DNA of 64,000 nt from Melastoma dodecandrum (Eukaryota > Streptophyta > Magnoliopsida > Myrtales > Melastomataceae). The translations under genes were made by a program, and so were the position numbers. Of this stretch, positions 1 to 10,680 are shown one piece after another. Position 1 is the stretch's first letter. Each line of letters opens with the position of its first letter. The notes beneath the pieces are model-generated. The model ran no database searches and was not told the DNA's origin. It saw only the letters and a list, made by a program, of their open reading frames with translations. The DNA is taken from positions 2,046,001 through 2,110,000 of the forward strand of contig JARUPY010000471.1 of assembly GCA_029817715.1 (NCBI GenBank), written 5' to 3'.

Positions 1-1
1 C

Positions 2-509
2 GTCATAAGACTCCCCGGCGACAAAACAGAAGTTCATCCTCATTACCTCGAGACGGCAGCATACGAAGCATTCCCGAGGAGGCTGCATGGCTGCGTTCGA
101 GGATTCTGGGAAGGTGACCCTCGTGGCGGAGGTGTTACAGAAGAGCAAAGGAGAGAAGGCAGAGCTCGGAAGAGTCTGTGAAGGAATAAGGGAAGCTATC
201 CAGAGAAGAGAGAACGTCAACGTCGGGAAGGTGATCCTGGTTACGAGCGGAGACGTCCCAAAGACCACGTCGGGGAAGATAATGAGGTGGGCGGCAAAGG
301 ACAAGGTCATCCGAGGGGGAATGAGGATCGTATCGGAAATGAACTTCGGGATGGTCGGCAACTCGACCATGGTCAACAAAGATGAAAGCGGGACGTCATC
401 TAATTCCAACAACAGGAAGATCAGCATCGCTTCGGAGGATCTCACGGCGGCCTATTCATTCTCCGGCCTCGGTAACACGAGCCGTCGAACCTTGATCTCC
501 CTGCTTTGA
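2..509 (+). CDS. Acyl-AMP ligase (ANL superfamily), C-terminal end, partial, apparent frameshift
   Basis: This is the 3' end of a gene that begins outside the window. Adenylate-forming acyl ligases activate a carboxylic acid with ATP. The last 140 codons (87-509) read as the C-terminal lid domain. The A10 motif PKTTSGKIMR, which carries the catalytic lysine, is near 254-288, and a poorly conserved Ser/Asn-rich tail follows. The upstream part of the same domain (TEVHPHYLETAAYEAFP, about 26-76) is in a different frame from GCMAAFEDSGK (81 onward), so one base appears missing or extra around 74-80. The block resembles FAAL/FadD-type ligases, where a 'P..LRPGC.AAF' stretch sits at this point. The substrate cannot be told. 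This may be a sequencing error or a decayed copy. No intron signal explains the shift. Confidence 0.6.
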
Positions 510-1489
510 TAAGCTATGCTCAAAAAGCGATTCCGAAATAAAAGCGCGCGAGTGTTTCTCTAACTAGTCTAGACAGTTACAAATGGAATGATAAATATCA
601 ACGGGTAAATTCCTAAGTGTGCTAATGGGCCGAGATCCGGCCCATTAACTCGCCGCCTCCTGTCCTCCTCCCGTGACGGATGATGCAGGCATTGTAATGT
701 GTAGGTTCTGAAATGGAGTGGTGTGATCCCCAGAAAAACCTATGGCTCGGAATGAGATTCAGTCCCCTCTCCCCCCCCCCCCCCCCCAAACCCCCAACTC
801 TGCAGAGTGTGTTCTGCCTGCCAAATTCACAACATGACACACAGGCACACTTTGCATGTAAACAGCTAAACAATTGAACACTGCAAAATGCACTCAGAGA
901 GTCAGCCCACCGTTCTTCTTGCTGATGACAATTTTTATTAAACCAGATCTTGAAATGTGTGTTGCTTGCTGCTGCTGCTGCTGCTAGGCTGGTCATTATC
1001 AAATTTCCTTTTCCATGTCATATTAATTTCTTGTATTAAAAAAAAATTGGGTAAAAGAAGGGGGGACTGCAAAAGAAACTGGTTGCTGCAAGCCGATTCC
1101 CTGGGCAAAAATGTTTTTCTCTTTTTCCTTCCCTCTATTTTGCTGATGGCAAGTGGGGAGGGGAGGGTGGGAAAGTTGTGTTTGCCTGCGACGACCACAA
1201 AGCTGATGAGGATTGCAAAAGGAAGAAAGTAAAGAGAGGAGGGGGGAAGAAGAAGGGGAGAAATGCCGGAAAAGCCATACTCATAATAACCAAAGAAAAG
1301 AGAGAGAGACAGAGACAGAGACATACATGCTTACAGACAGACAATAGACAGAACACACAAACAAAACACATCACCCAAATCGATTTCTTTCTCTCCATCT
1401 TAGCAAAGAATCGTATGTGGTGTCCAAGGTAGAAATGAAGTTACACAAATTCAGACAACCTAAAGGAGAAACAGAAACCACCCATTTTT

Positions 1490-1525
<36 letters not shown>

Positions 1526-2531
1526 CACTGTTTGATATTTCATGGGGGTAAATTTTCGACAGTGTGTAAGGCAATAAATAATAAGCTAATAGGGTAGCAG
1601 CTTTTTAAGACATAGTGGCTGTACCCGGACACACTGACTGAGAAACATGCCCTAGTGCTTAGGGCTTATCTGACTGATATAGAGGATGATTTTGGTTGAC
1701 CCATCTGGATTAATTAATTGCATTGAGCTTAGGAAGAAGGTACAAAACAAGTTGTTGTTTTGTACTAGGGGGGAATAAAGCTAATCCCCATAATTGGGGC
1801 GTGGAAAAACATAAAGGATAGGGGAGGGTAAAGGGGACATTATTACAGGAGGAAGATTTTTTTTATTAATTATTTTTCACAAATTATGGTGGGGTCACAC
1901 TTTTCTCCTTCTTCTTCTTTTCTTGCAGGGCGTGGGGTTGGGGAGGGGGATGAACATGACCCTGTCGGTTGTTTTCCTTACCTTTTTTATTTCCTTTTGT
2001 AATTTGAATTGCTTCTGAATTTCAATGATAATTTCAAAAACTATATATATATAAGAAAATAATTGCTCCAAAACCCAATTCCTCCTAAGAAAGAAAGGGA
2101 GGAAGAATCCATTTGCATCTGTCGGGAGTAATTCAAATTTTTTTTGCTTCCTACTAACATGCCCCACAAACCAAAACCATTTATTACAAACAGTTCCCAA
2201 CTCTTATCCCCTTTACCATACACTGGAAGAACAACTCAATCCTCTCAAACCACTCCCCGGAACGCCCAAAAGAAAAAGAGGAACGACTCAAATCAGAAAG
2301 GAAATGGAGACAAGACAAACCATCTCCCCTCCCCCCACCTTCACAAAGGAAAGGAACAAGGAACAACTTGTCTCTTGTTTCACAGGCCTGCCCATACAAC
2401 AAGTAGCATAGTCACCTCACCATCCCAGCCCCCCTCTCTCCCGCACAAACATATACTCCTCTTAAACCACACTTCCCCCCTTGCTGGCAGCACCGAAACA
2501 CTTCCCCCATTTTCCAAACCTCCCAACCCAC

Positions 2532-2580
<49 letters not shown>

Positions 2581-3186
2581 AAAGTCAGCAATACTAGAAT
2601 TAGACTCCCCACCCTACTACTACACCTACCTTTCTGCACCCACACCCACACCCCACAGTTTGGACAGTAGTATCCTATGATGATGTTGATGAATAATACA
2701 CAGAGATGCTGCTCCATCTTTCTCCTCCTCCTCCTCCTCCACTTCACCACCCCGCCCACCAGCCACCACCGCCACCACCCATCAGCAGCACTATCTGTGT
2801 CTGTGTCTGTCTGAAGTCTGAAGTCTGAGTGAGCTCCCCCCCTCTTTGCTGCTTCCAAACTTTTGGCCCCATCATCCCCTCCCCCATAAAAACCCTATCT
2901 TTGTCTCTCCTTTGGATCTTTAGATCAGATCTCCCGCCCCCCCCTCCTCTCACACGCACTCACTGCACCTTTTCTCATTTATGGTGTGTTCTTTAGCCTT
3001 TTAACTTATCCTCTTACTCTCTCAAAACCCCCCATCTTTGATTTTCTCTCCCCAACCCACCCCCTCCAAAAAAAAAAAAAACAAATCTTTTGGGTTGATC
3101 GGAGTACCCATTTCCGTTTTAGTCCCACCTTAATCTGACCTCCCCCGAAAAAAGATAGAATTATCCTGCAGCTTCTTCCTTCCTTG
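510..3186. other. Intergenic / ZHD promoter, low-complexity rich
   Basis: No gene was found. The stretch holds two long C runs (about 770-787 and 1492-1523), a TGC microsatellite (about 968-987), a purine-rich stretch near 1200-1330 and a CT microsatellite (about 2530-2580). Pyrimidine-rich sequence runs up to the ZF-HD gene and probably forms its leader. Open frames here follow the repeats and have no recognisable protein. Confidence 0.6.
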
Positions 3187-3198
3187 ATGGTTGTTTAA
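3187..3198 (+). promoter_or_regulatory. Minimal uORF (MVV) before ZHD start
   Basis: An ATG followed by two codons and TAA ends 21 bases before the ATG at 3220. If the transcript includes it, ribosomes must reinitiate. No conservation is known to me. Confidence 0.3.
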
Positions 3199-3219
3199 AA
3201 GGGGAGAAAGATTTTGAAG

Positions 3220-4203
3220 ATGGAGGAAGCAGCTGATTCAAGGAGACGCCAATTGCACTTCCACAACGGCACCCCGGTTAGTTTCCCGTCGTTCGGGGGT
3301 TCCACCGCGGCTCCCCAAACCCTAGACCACAACCACAGCGACAATATCCACCAGCTCCCCGGCCTCCAGCGCCCAGAGAACCTTATTATACGTCCTTACC
3401 AGCCCGAGATCGAGAAGGACTCGAACCCTGACCCTCTTTCCTTTGCCTTCTCCCCAGCGTCCTCCACGCCCACTCCGCCGCTGTCTGGTGCTGCCAAGTA
3501 TAGGGAGTGCCTCAGGAACCATGCCGCCTCTGTCGGGGGGAACGTCACAGACGGCTGCTGTGAGTTCATGCCGTCTGGGGATGCCGGAACCCTAGAAGCC
3601 CTCAAGTGTGCGGCCTGCGAATGTCACAGGAATTTCCACCGCAAGGAGTACGAGGACGGACACGGAAGCCGCACCCACACTCCCCGGCTGCTCCTCCCGC
3701 CGCCTCATGCCCGGTTTACCGTGGTGTCCCCTACACCAGTCAACATGGCCTACGGAGGCGGTGGAACTGACCAGTCTTCTAGCGAGGATGTGGACGGTGT
3801 GACCCCGGTTGCTCCAAAGCCGGAACACGTAGGGTTGTCGCCTACGGTGCCGGGGTTCATGACGAAAAAGAGGAACCGGACAAAGTTCACCAAGGAGCAG
3901 AAGGAGAGGATGTGGGAGTTCGCGGAGAAGTTGGGGTGGAGGATACAGCGGCCCTACGATGAGGAGGTCGATAGCTTCTGCGAGTCGATCGGGGTAAGGA
4001 GGCAGGTCTTTAAGGTATGGATGCACAACAACAAGAACAACAGCAACAGCAGCAGCGCCAACAACAGCAACAAGATGATCGGCTACGAACTCGCGGCAAG
4101 GATCCAACAGATGCCGGGTACGGATCCCGAGCCGGACCACCTCGCGGGCCACAATGCTGGGGAAGCCGCGTCGCCCGGTGCCGGTCACAACCTCGCGTCG
4201 TAG
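3220..4203 (+). CDS. ZHD5: ZF-HD homeobox transcription factor (ZHD5/AtHB33 type)
   Basis: Intronless nuclear transcription factor of 327 residues, as is usual for the family. The ZF-HD dimerisation domain covers about residues 94-146: YRECLRNHAAS, then DGCCEFMPSG, then CAACECHRNFHRKE, with the Cys/His zinc ligands intact. The homeodomain covers about 215-273, from KKRNRTKFTKEQKERM to RRQVFKVWMHNNKN. The 'RQVFKVWMHNNKN' recognition helix and the 'GDAGTLEALKCAAC' block point to the ZHD5 (AtHB33) subgroup rather than ZHD1/2. Subgroup placement is from memory of the family. The start at 3220 is the first ATG in frame; the frame is open slightly further, but only from a TTG. A CAA/AAC repeat just after the homeodomain gives a poly Asn/Ser stretch. 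The next gene with a firm identity is RL6-like, the same neighbour as in Arabidopsis. Confidence 0.92.
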   Translation: MEEAADSRRRQLHFHNGTPVSFPSFGGSTAAPQTLDHNHSDNIHQLPGLQRPENLIIRPYQPEIEKDSNPDPLSFAFSPASSTPTPPLSGAAKYRECLRNHAASVGGNVTDGCCEFMPSGDAGTLEALKCAACECHRNFHRKEYEDGHGSRTHTPRLLLPPPHARFTVVSPTPVNMAYGGGGTDQSSSEDVDGVTPVAPKPEHVGLSPTVPGFMTKKRNRTKFTKEQKERMWEFAEKLGWRIQRPYDEEVDSFCESIGVRRQVFKVWMHNNKNNSNSSSANNSNKMIGYELAARIQQMPGTDPEPDHLAGHNAGEAASPGAGHNLAS

Positions 4204-5547
4204 GGTGGGGAGTAACTTCAAAGTATCAATCAGTAGGCTTCATTGATTGCCCAGATGTATGCTTAAATTATATGACCCTTTTGTTAGGCCTTTGTTTTCA
4301 TGATTGGAACGTTTTGTTTAATGCCTACTGCTGCTGCTGCTGCTGTTGCTGCTACTTCCTTACTGTCTTCCCTTTATGCCCTTGTTTTGTCTTTTCCTTG
4401 GAACACCCTAAAACCTTAATTTTGTTTATTTGTTAGTTTGTTTTGATGTGAGGATTGAGTTCAGTTCAAGTTAAGATCAGATGATGATGCTAATGATGAT
4501 GAGTTTGGGATTAGGACATTGTTGGGTGCATGGTTTGGGTGTTGGGAACTAAACTCACTTCCCCCCTAATGGCATTGCATGATCGTTCTGTCTGAATCCC
4601 AAGTGCTTTGGATCTTCTGGCGAGTTCTGGCAACTATAAATATATTTCCTCTCTCGACAAGCTGTCGTTTTCTTTAGTGGGTCATCTAATTGCATTTATG
4701 ACTAAATATAACTCATATATGGAATTATTATATTTACTCCCCTTTGTATTAAGCTGTGGGTGGGTTTAATGGGCCCGAGGAATGTTCTGTGGGCCTGGTA
4801 TTGGACTTGTTAGATCAGGCCCACCTTTATGCATGTCTCTAAGTTCCTATTGATCTTAAAAAGGGGGAGGGAAATTCCGGGCCTTTTGGCCGAGGAAAAA
4901 GCTGAGGAAAAGAAATGGGATTCCCAACCCTCCTTTACCTTACCACTCCTATAAAAAAAGCTTTTAGCATCATGGAATCTTTGTACTGAACGATGAGGAT
5001 GATGATGATGATTCCTTTCCTCAATAAGTCACCTGCCCCTGTAGTACAGAATCTTGTAATGAAGATTTTGTTCTGTCTGTCCAAAACCATCAGAAGCCCA
5101 TTAACTCAGGCCCAAAGACCAAGCCCAAGCCCATCATCTCCTGTGTTCAACGTGTATTCTTTTGATTGTCTGGGAAAATAAAATATATGAACTCATTTCA
5201 ACAAACAGTTACTGTTATCAAGAGATTCTAGCCAGGATGTCCTTCTTTATAGACAGACAAAGTCCCTCAGGACCATTCTGATGATGGCCTGGCAATGGCA
5301 ACAATATTTAGAAGACTACACTGCTGTTTTTCGATACTTAAATATTTTGACGTAGTCTCGAGGCTCTCCCTATGGAGTCCGAGGAAATTTGGCTGGATCT
5401 GATTCGGCCGTGCCCGACGCGGGTGGCTTCACCGGTTGTGCAGGGCCGCGATGGATTATGCCAAGGTTCCTGAGAGTTATTACCAAAGCATTCGATATCA
5501 GGAACGTTGAAGATTAAAACATAATGTGGAGCAATGGATGTGGTAAC
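4204..5547. other. Intergenic
   Basis: The ZHD 3' region has a TGC microsatellite (about 4327-4352) followed by AT-rich sequence. GAT/ATG repeats occur near 4480-4500 and 4992-5012. No supported gene was found. Confidence 0.6.
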
Positions 5548-5934
5548 CTACGCTAGCCTATCTCGGAACCAGGACCTTAGGGAGTGGGTAGTCTCCTCGG
5601 CGACATCCCCTGCCTTTTCCACTTCTGGTGAGACGGTATCTGCAGCGCTCTTCGCTGCTCCCTTTATGGCCTGGCCTACTTTATCCGCCATGGGCGCAGC
5701 TGCTTTGGCCCCGCTCTTTGCGGTGTCCTTAACCGCATGGCCCACTTCCCCTGCCTTCGGGGCGGCAGAATTCACGGCATCATGCGCCATGTCCTTGGTG
5801 GCGGTGAAGGTCCGGACTATATTGTCGGATACGGGAACCGAGGCGGACCCATCGGCGCCCACCTCAGACAAATTCAAGAGGAAAAGAAGGGTGGCGGAAA
5901 CGAGAATGGCTGGCGATGCTTTGGGCAGTGCCAT
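5548..5934 (-). CDS. Small secreted Ala/Lys-rich amphipathic (LEA-like) protein
   Basis: Single-exon frame of 128 residues. It starts with a hydrophobic signal-peptide-like segment (about residues 7-27, ending near VGADGSA). The rest has few bulky residues and repeats an 11-residue-like pattern: AVKDTAKSGAKAAAPMADKV, then AIKGAAKSAADTV, then VEKAGDVAEETTHSL. Predicted amphipathic helices of this kind are seen in LEA_4-like and apolipoprotein-like proteins. A short basic tail (SWFRDRLA) ends it. No enzyme motif is present. The ATG at 5934 is the only sensible start, and codon use (GCC/GTC-rich) matches a real gene. The name is unknown to me. The export prediction is inference from the leader. 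Confidence 0.65.
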   Translation of the reverse strand: MALPKASPAILVSATLLFLLNLSEVGADGSASVPVSDNIVRTFTATKDMAHDAVNSAAPKAGEVGHAVKDTAKSGAKAAAPMADKVGQAIKGAAKSAADTVSPEVEKAGDVAEETTHSLRSWFRDRLA

Positions 5935-6239
5935 ATTGGTTCTTTTCTTCCTTCCTGACCAGAGATTGTGTAAAACAACAGGAGAGATTGATTTGAGCTC
6001 AGAGTAGTTGTTTCCTTTAGGGAACTGAAAGTTTTTGGGTGGGTGAATTTGTAAGGGAAGGCTGGGGGGTCGGTCTATTTAGAGACTGATATGGGTTTTG
6101 GGTGATGGAGCCGAATTAGCGGAGGCATCAATTTGCGGACAATGAAATTTGGCTTGTGGTGGTAGCAAGAGAAATAGTTAATTCTTTAAAGGGTGTTATA
6201 AAATATTAATTAGGTATAAGTTACACCCTGATGGGTATC

Positions 6240-6312
6240 GGGGATGTAGCTCAGATGGTAGAGCGCTCGCTTAGCATGCGAGAGGTACGGGGATCGATAC
6301 CCCGCATCTCCA
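6240..6312 (+). tRNA. tRNA-Ala (AGC)
   Basis: 73-base cloverleaf without intron. The acceptor stem GGGGATG pairs with CATCTCC and the discriminator is A. The pair at positions 3 and 70 is G-U, the alanine identity element. The D arm carries the A box (TAGCTCAGATGG), and the anticodon stem CTCGC/GCGAG encloses the loop TTAGCAT with anticodon AGC. The T arm GGGGATCGATACCCC carries the B box. It ends 30 bases from the stop codon of the convergent RL6-like gene. Confidence 0.97.
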
Positions 6313-6341
6313 TTTTATTTCTTAATCCTTTTTTAACCTCT

Positions 6342-6635
6342 CTAGAGCTTGAGGTTTCTCAATCTGCTCCGATCTCCAGCACCAGCGTCTCCTGCAGACG
6401 TGGCCGAGCAATTGTACCTGGGAAACGGGACCTGTCCCGATTCGATGCACGCTACATCCCTGACAAGTACCTCGTAGTGCCTCCTGACTTCCTCGGCGGA
6501 CTTCCCAGTGCCAACGTCCCTGGCGACTTTCTGCCACCGATCCGGGGTGTCCTCATGGTGCACGGCCAATGCCCTCTCGAACCGCTTGTTCTCCACAGGA
6601 GTCCAGTGCGTGTTGTGCGAAGAAGTGGGTGCCAT
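6342..6635 (-). CDS. RL6: RADIALIS-like single-MYB (SANT) protein
   Basis: Protein of 97 residues, about the usual size of RADIALIS-like proteins. One MYB/SANT repeat spans about residues 9-65. It has the tryptophans of [14 protein letters not shown] and [10 protein letters not shown], then [17 protein letters not shown], and ends [12 protein letters not shown]. These short MYBs lack the activation domain and compete with MYB partners such as DIV-type factors. The ATG at 6635 is chosen because the frame upstream (to 6746) contains the TATA box and does not look like protein. Position between ZHD5 and NFD5 matches Arabidopsis RL6/RL5 as I recall it. Which paralogue it corresponds to is inference. 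Confidence 0.9.
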   Translation of the reverse strand: MAPTSSHNTHWTPVENKRFERALAVHHEDTPDRWQKVARDVGTGKSAEEVRRHYEVLVRDVACIESGQVPFPRYNCSATSAGDAGAGDRSRLRNLKL

Positions 6636-6687
6636 AATCTGACTCGAACACAAGCCGGCGGTGAGTGTATTGCACAAGGGGGAGTTG

Positions 6688-6695
6688 CTTATATA
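6688..6695 (-). promoter_or_regulatory. TATA box of RL6-like gene
   Basis: On the minus strand this reads TATATAAG, about 55 bases upstream of the ATG at 6635. That spacing fits a short leader. Confidence 0.6.
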
Positions 6696-7418
6696 CTTGT
6701 TTGCTACGGACATTCTCGGTGCTCGAGCAACTTGTTTCCCCGACAAAATATGCGCAATCTGAAATCTTTAGGGGACTCCATGATGTTTGATTTGATTCTT
6801 GAGATGGGAAAGGAGGAAAATTCTGAATGATAAGTAAATTCTTTAACGATGAGGTAAATGAAAATCGGAATCTTATAGGTTAAAAAGTCCTATGAGGAGA
6901 GGGGACATTTAGAATCCTTATCATACGAAGAAACTTGCAATGGTAAGAAATATTCTTGTCCATGCCTGTGGTGGGGGTGTCGGCGGTTCATTACATGATA
7001 TACGCAATTACTAGAAAATTGTACGAAAAATACCTATACACGGAGGTTCCCACCCGTTCGAAAAATATTTACGAAATATGATTTAAGTTTTGAAACTATC
7101 AGCGATCAAAACTAAAAATTATTGTTCCAAAAACTTATAAGTATTATTTTTTAAATTTTTTTAATTTTGAATAATATTTCATAAAAATTTTTCCAAGAAA
7201 TAGAATACTATGATTATATCATTCATCCTATTTGTATTTGATCAATTGATCATACAAAACTAATAACATGTTCGATTTTCAAGTTTCTTGGACTAAAATT
7301 ATACATTAAGAAATATATTTGTTAAATCAAGATAAAAATAATATTCTTACATTCTGGTAATAAGAAGAATTATTCAACCGTTTATGCCCTGCTTCCTTAT
7401 GCCATATCTCGGACCCCC
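6696..7418. other. AT-rich intergenic
   Basis: Very AT-rich from about 7000 to 7370, with many homopolymer runs. No gene or clear terminal repeats were recognised. Confidence 0.5.
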
Positions 7419-7431
7419 AAAACCCTAACCC
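7419..7431 (+). promoter_or_regulatory. Telo-box upstream of NFD5-like gene
   Basis: AAAACCCTAACCC, the plant telo-box type, about 300 bases before the ATG at 7726. It is followed by CCG repeats and a CT-rich stretch typical of plant leaders. Telo-boxes are known in promoters of translation and organelle-biogenesis genes. Function here is inferred. Confidence 0.45.
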
Positions 7432-7725
7432 TCTCCGCCGCCGCCGGCTCGTCCTCTCCGGCACGTCCTCAGCAGCGGGAAGCCATCCGCGTTTTCTGGG
7501 TTTGCAGCTCTCTCTCTACTTCTCTCCTTTGTCTCTTTCTCTCTTGGCTTGTCCTTTTGGCGTCGTGCTGACTTCGAAGTAGTGGCATTTTACCTTCCCA
7601 TTCGTTCTTAAAGTTTTTGCTGTTGGGTTTTCCTGCGTAGGTTTCCTTTTTTGAATCCCGGATTTTGCTTCTGCCTTCTGAATCAGAAACGGAGACAAAG
7701 TTTTCGCCTTTGCCCTGTTGGAGAT

Positions 7726-10065
7726 ATGTATTTGAGGCATCTGGTGTCGAGGAATGCGACCGAGAAATTATCGAGACTTAACCATGGATTCATATCCAGG
7801 ACGTCATGCCTCAGTCGGAGTATTTCCACCTTAAGTGCCGCCGTTCCGGTTTCCGGGCGTTTTCATTACGGGAGCAATGGAAATGTTGGTTTCTGTGAGG
7901 AGATGGGGCGTGATCGTTTGAGGTTTGGGGACAACAGAAGCCTGCACTCTGCGCGGGAGGCTGGATCAGAAGTGCGTGATGGAGAGGGTTGGGGCGACGA
8001 TGAGGATGAAGACGATGGGACTACGAACGAGTTCTTATCACGTTTTGTGTGGATAATGCGAGGCAAGTTGAATGAGGCTTACCCAGATTGTGACAAGCAA
8101 GCTGTAGACGGTATGTTATTATTGATTGTGGAGAAAGTGGTGGATGAGATGGAGAAGGGCAGCCTCCAGGATAGGTTAGGGACAGGAGGGGATTCGGTTT
8201 CGCATGATTTGAGCGAGGATTTGTGGAGGACGGTTTGGGAGGTGAGTAATAAGGTTGTGGAGGACATGGAGAAAGAGAGGAAGAAAGAGAAGATGAAGGG
8301 CTTCTTGCAGGATGCTGAAGTTAAGGAGATGTGTAGGTTTGCTGGTGAGGTTGGGATAAGGGGAGATATGTTGAGGGAGTTTAGATTTAAGTGGGCAAGG
8401 GAGAAAATGGAGGAAAGTGAGTTCTCCGAGAGTTTGGAGAAGTTTAGGAAAAAAGAGGTGAAGCAAGGGAAGGATGTTGAAGCAGATAGTAACAGAGATG
8501 AAGCTTCTGGTGAAGAGGCTCCTGCTGTGGCAGGAAGATCTAAGATACTTTCTCTTCCGAAGAGAAAAGGGAAGTTCAAATACAAGATATACGGCCTCGA
8601 TCTCTCTGACCCTAGGTGGTCTCAAGTTGTTGACAAGATTCATGAAGCTGAGGAAGTCGCATTTCCTCAAGAACCTAAGCCAATAACTGGCAAATGTAAG
8701 CTTGTCACAGAGAAAATCCTGTCCATGGGTGTGGAGGATGACCCATCTCCACTTTTGACTGAATGGGTGGAGCTTTTGCAACCTAGCCGAGTTGATTGGA
8801 TTTCTTTGTTAGATAAGATACAAGAAAAGCATATTGACTTATACTACAAGGTGCAAATTTCTTCCCATGATTATGTTAGGAGCTTTCATTTTGTCGTTAT
8901 GTGATCTTTAATTTTAATTTGTTTCACTTTGACATGGTCTTTTGACTAAGCTTTTTATGTCATGACAAGTGTCCTGAAATTCTGCACTTTCCTTGTTATT
9001 TAGGTGGCAGAACTTCTGCTGGACGAGGCATCTTTCCAGGCTGATGCCCTTGACTTTTCCAAACTCATTGCTGTCCACGCTAAAGAAATGCGTTTTGAGG
9101 ATGCAGAGAGAATATTTAAAAAGATGAATGACAATGGCTTCCCACCAGATATCTTGACTGCCACTGTCCTGATTCATATGTACAATGAAGCTGGAAATGT
9201 CGTCCGTGCGAAAGAAGTGTTTGATAACTTGAGGAACCAGGGTTTCCGGCCAGATTTCAAGATCTACAAGTCTATGATCATGGGATATGTCAAAGCAGGT
9301 CAGCCGAAATTGGGTGAAGATTTGGTGAGGGTGATGGAGATGAAAGACATCAAACCGACAAGAGAGATTTACATGGCATTGCTCCATTCATTTGTCCTGT
9401 GTGATGATATAACTGGGGCCGCTAGTGTCATTACTTCCATGCAATATTCAGGGTTAGAGCCGAGCCTGGAAGAATATACATTGCTTATTGATGCCTGTGG
9501 AAAGGCCAAAAATCCTGAACAGGCTAGGAGTCATTTCAATTACTTGAGGAAAATGGGGCATAAACTCGATGACAAGATCACTGCCAGCATGATTGCAGCT
9601 TATGAAAAATCAAACTTGTTGGATCAAGCGTTGGATCTTCTTCTGGAATTGGAAAGGAATGGATTTGAACCTGGAGTTCATACCAATTCTGTCCTAGTTG
9701 ACTGGTTTGCTAAGCTCCAGTTGCTTGATGAGGCTGAGAAACTGCTGGACAAGATATCTCAACAGGGCGAGTCTCCTCCTTTCAGACTACAGGTTAGCCT
9801 TTGTAATATGTACGCGAGGGCCAGAATGGAGAAGAGGGCTCTTCAAGCCCTTGGCATTCTGGAGTCTAAGAAAGATGAAATGGACCTAGATGATTTCCAA
9901 ACAGCCATCAATGGACTTGAAGCCGGCGGCTTCATCCAGCAAGCTAACCGGCTGCGCAACATTATGGAATCTCGTGGTTTTACCTTACCCGAAGCTCCTC
10001 CATCTCCTCCAAGTGCACCTAATAAATTCAGTCTGAGGATTCCTAGAAGACCTTCAATGAGATGA
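7726..10065 (+). CDS. NFD5: Organellar pentatricopeptide repeat (PPR) protein, NFD5-like
   Basis: Two exons, 7726-8850 and 9004-10065, with GT-AG borders and phase 0, giving 728 residues. The first 40 residues are Arg/Ser/Leu-rich with almost no acidic residues (MYLRHLVSRNATEKLSRLN...), a typical mitochondrial presequence. Exon 1 then encodes an acidic, Glu/Lys-rich region without repeats. Exon 2 carries about eight P-type PPR motifs (for example DAERIFKKMNDNGFPPDI, RAKEVFDNLRNQGFRPD, EYTLLIDACGKAKNPEQA). There is no E, DYW or SMR tail; it ends with a Pro-rich segment. PPR proteins bind organellar RNA. NFD5 (At1g19520) is the neighbour of RL5 in Arabidopsis, and the domain layout fits; the name rests partly on this recalled synteny. 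Reading through the intron gives a frame ending at 8904, which I treat as intron retention. Confidence 0.88.
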
Positions 10066-10680
10066 AACTCCAGCATATCAAGTCATTTCAACCAAAGCAA
10101 GATAATAATGCAGTCGTGCTCGTTTTGCCGCAGTTTACACGGCTGTGCCAGCTCTTCGATCCGTTTATCTGTAAGTGTGCCAGAGCTCAAGTACCAAGAT
10201 TTAGCGGCAATGCCCGAGCCATATTAGAATTTACCACAACTCAGTGTTCCATCCTGAACGCCTCATCATGATTTCACCGACTTTTGTTCGTGGTACGTTC
10301 TTTTGTTCCTGATTATTGCAGAACTCAGGCTAAGCGGGACCAACAGGACAATGCTGGATGAATTTTCGCAGTTGCTGCACTTCATGTTGTTTGTAGAAAT
10401 ACTTGTGGGCTACACTTGGTGGCTGTAGAAAGTTCTTTTCAATCTCGTAGGGATATGCTTGACCTAATAGACAAGTTAAAATACAAGGAAAAGCATCCCT
10501 AAATCTTTTGCTAACTTGGAGAGGCAAAGTGAGGTGCTCCTCATTGAGGAAGCCCCAGAATGTTTCTGAAGTATCTGGGCAAAACAATCCCTTATTTAAC
10601 ACCAACAGTTGATGTTGATATCATTACAGCTCAGCCATTTCCCCTGCCTTTGTACTCAACGTTGATTACATCCTGATCCT
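10066..10680. other. Short intergenic / UTRs
   Basis: 3' region of the PPR gene and promoter/leader of the Pro-rich gene, which have the same orientation. No further gene was supported. Confidence 0.5.

Noticed and set aside
2144..2858. Overlapping open frames on both strands before ZHD5
   Set aside because: They follow CT/GA microsatellites and have no recognisable protein; they are leader and promoter sequence.
3592..4221. Long minus-strand frame
   Set aside because: Antisense of the ZF-HD gene with no domain of its own.
5534..6007. Plus-strand 157-codon frame
   Set aside because: It is antisense to the secreted Ala/Lys-rich gene, whose signal peptide and repeat pattern make more sense.
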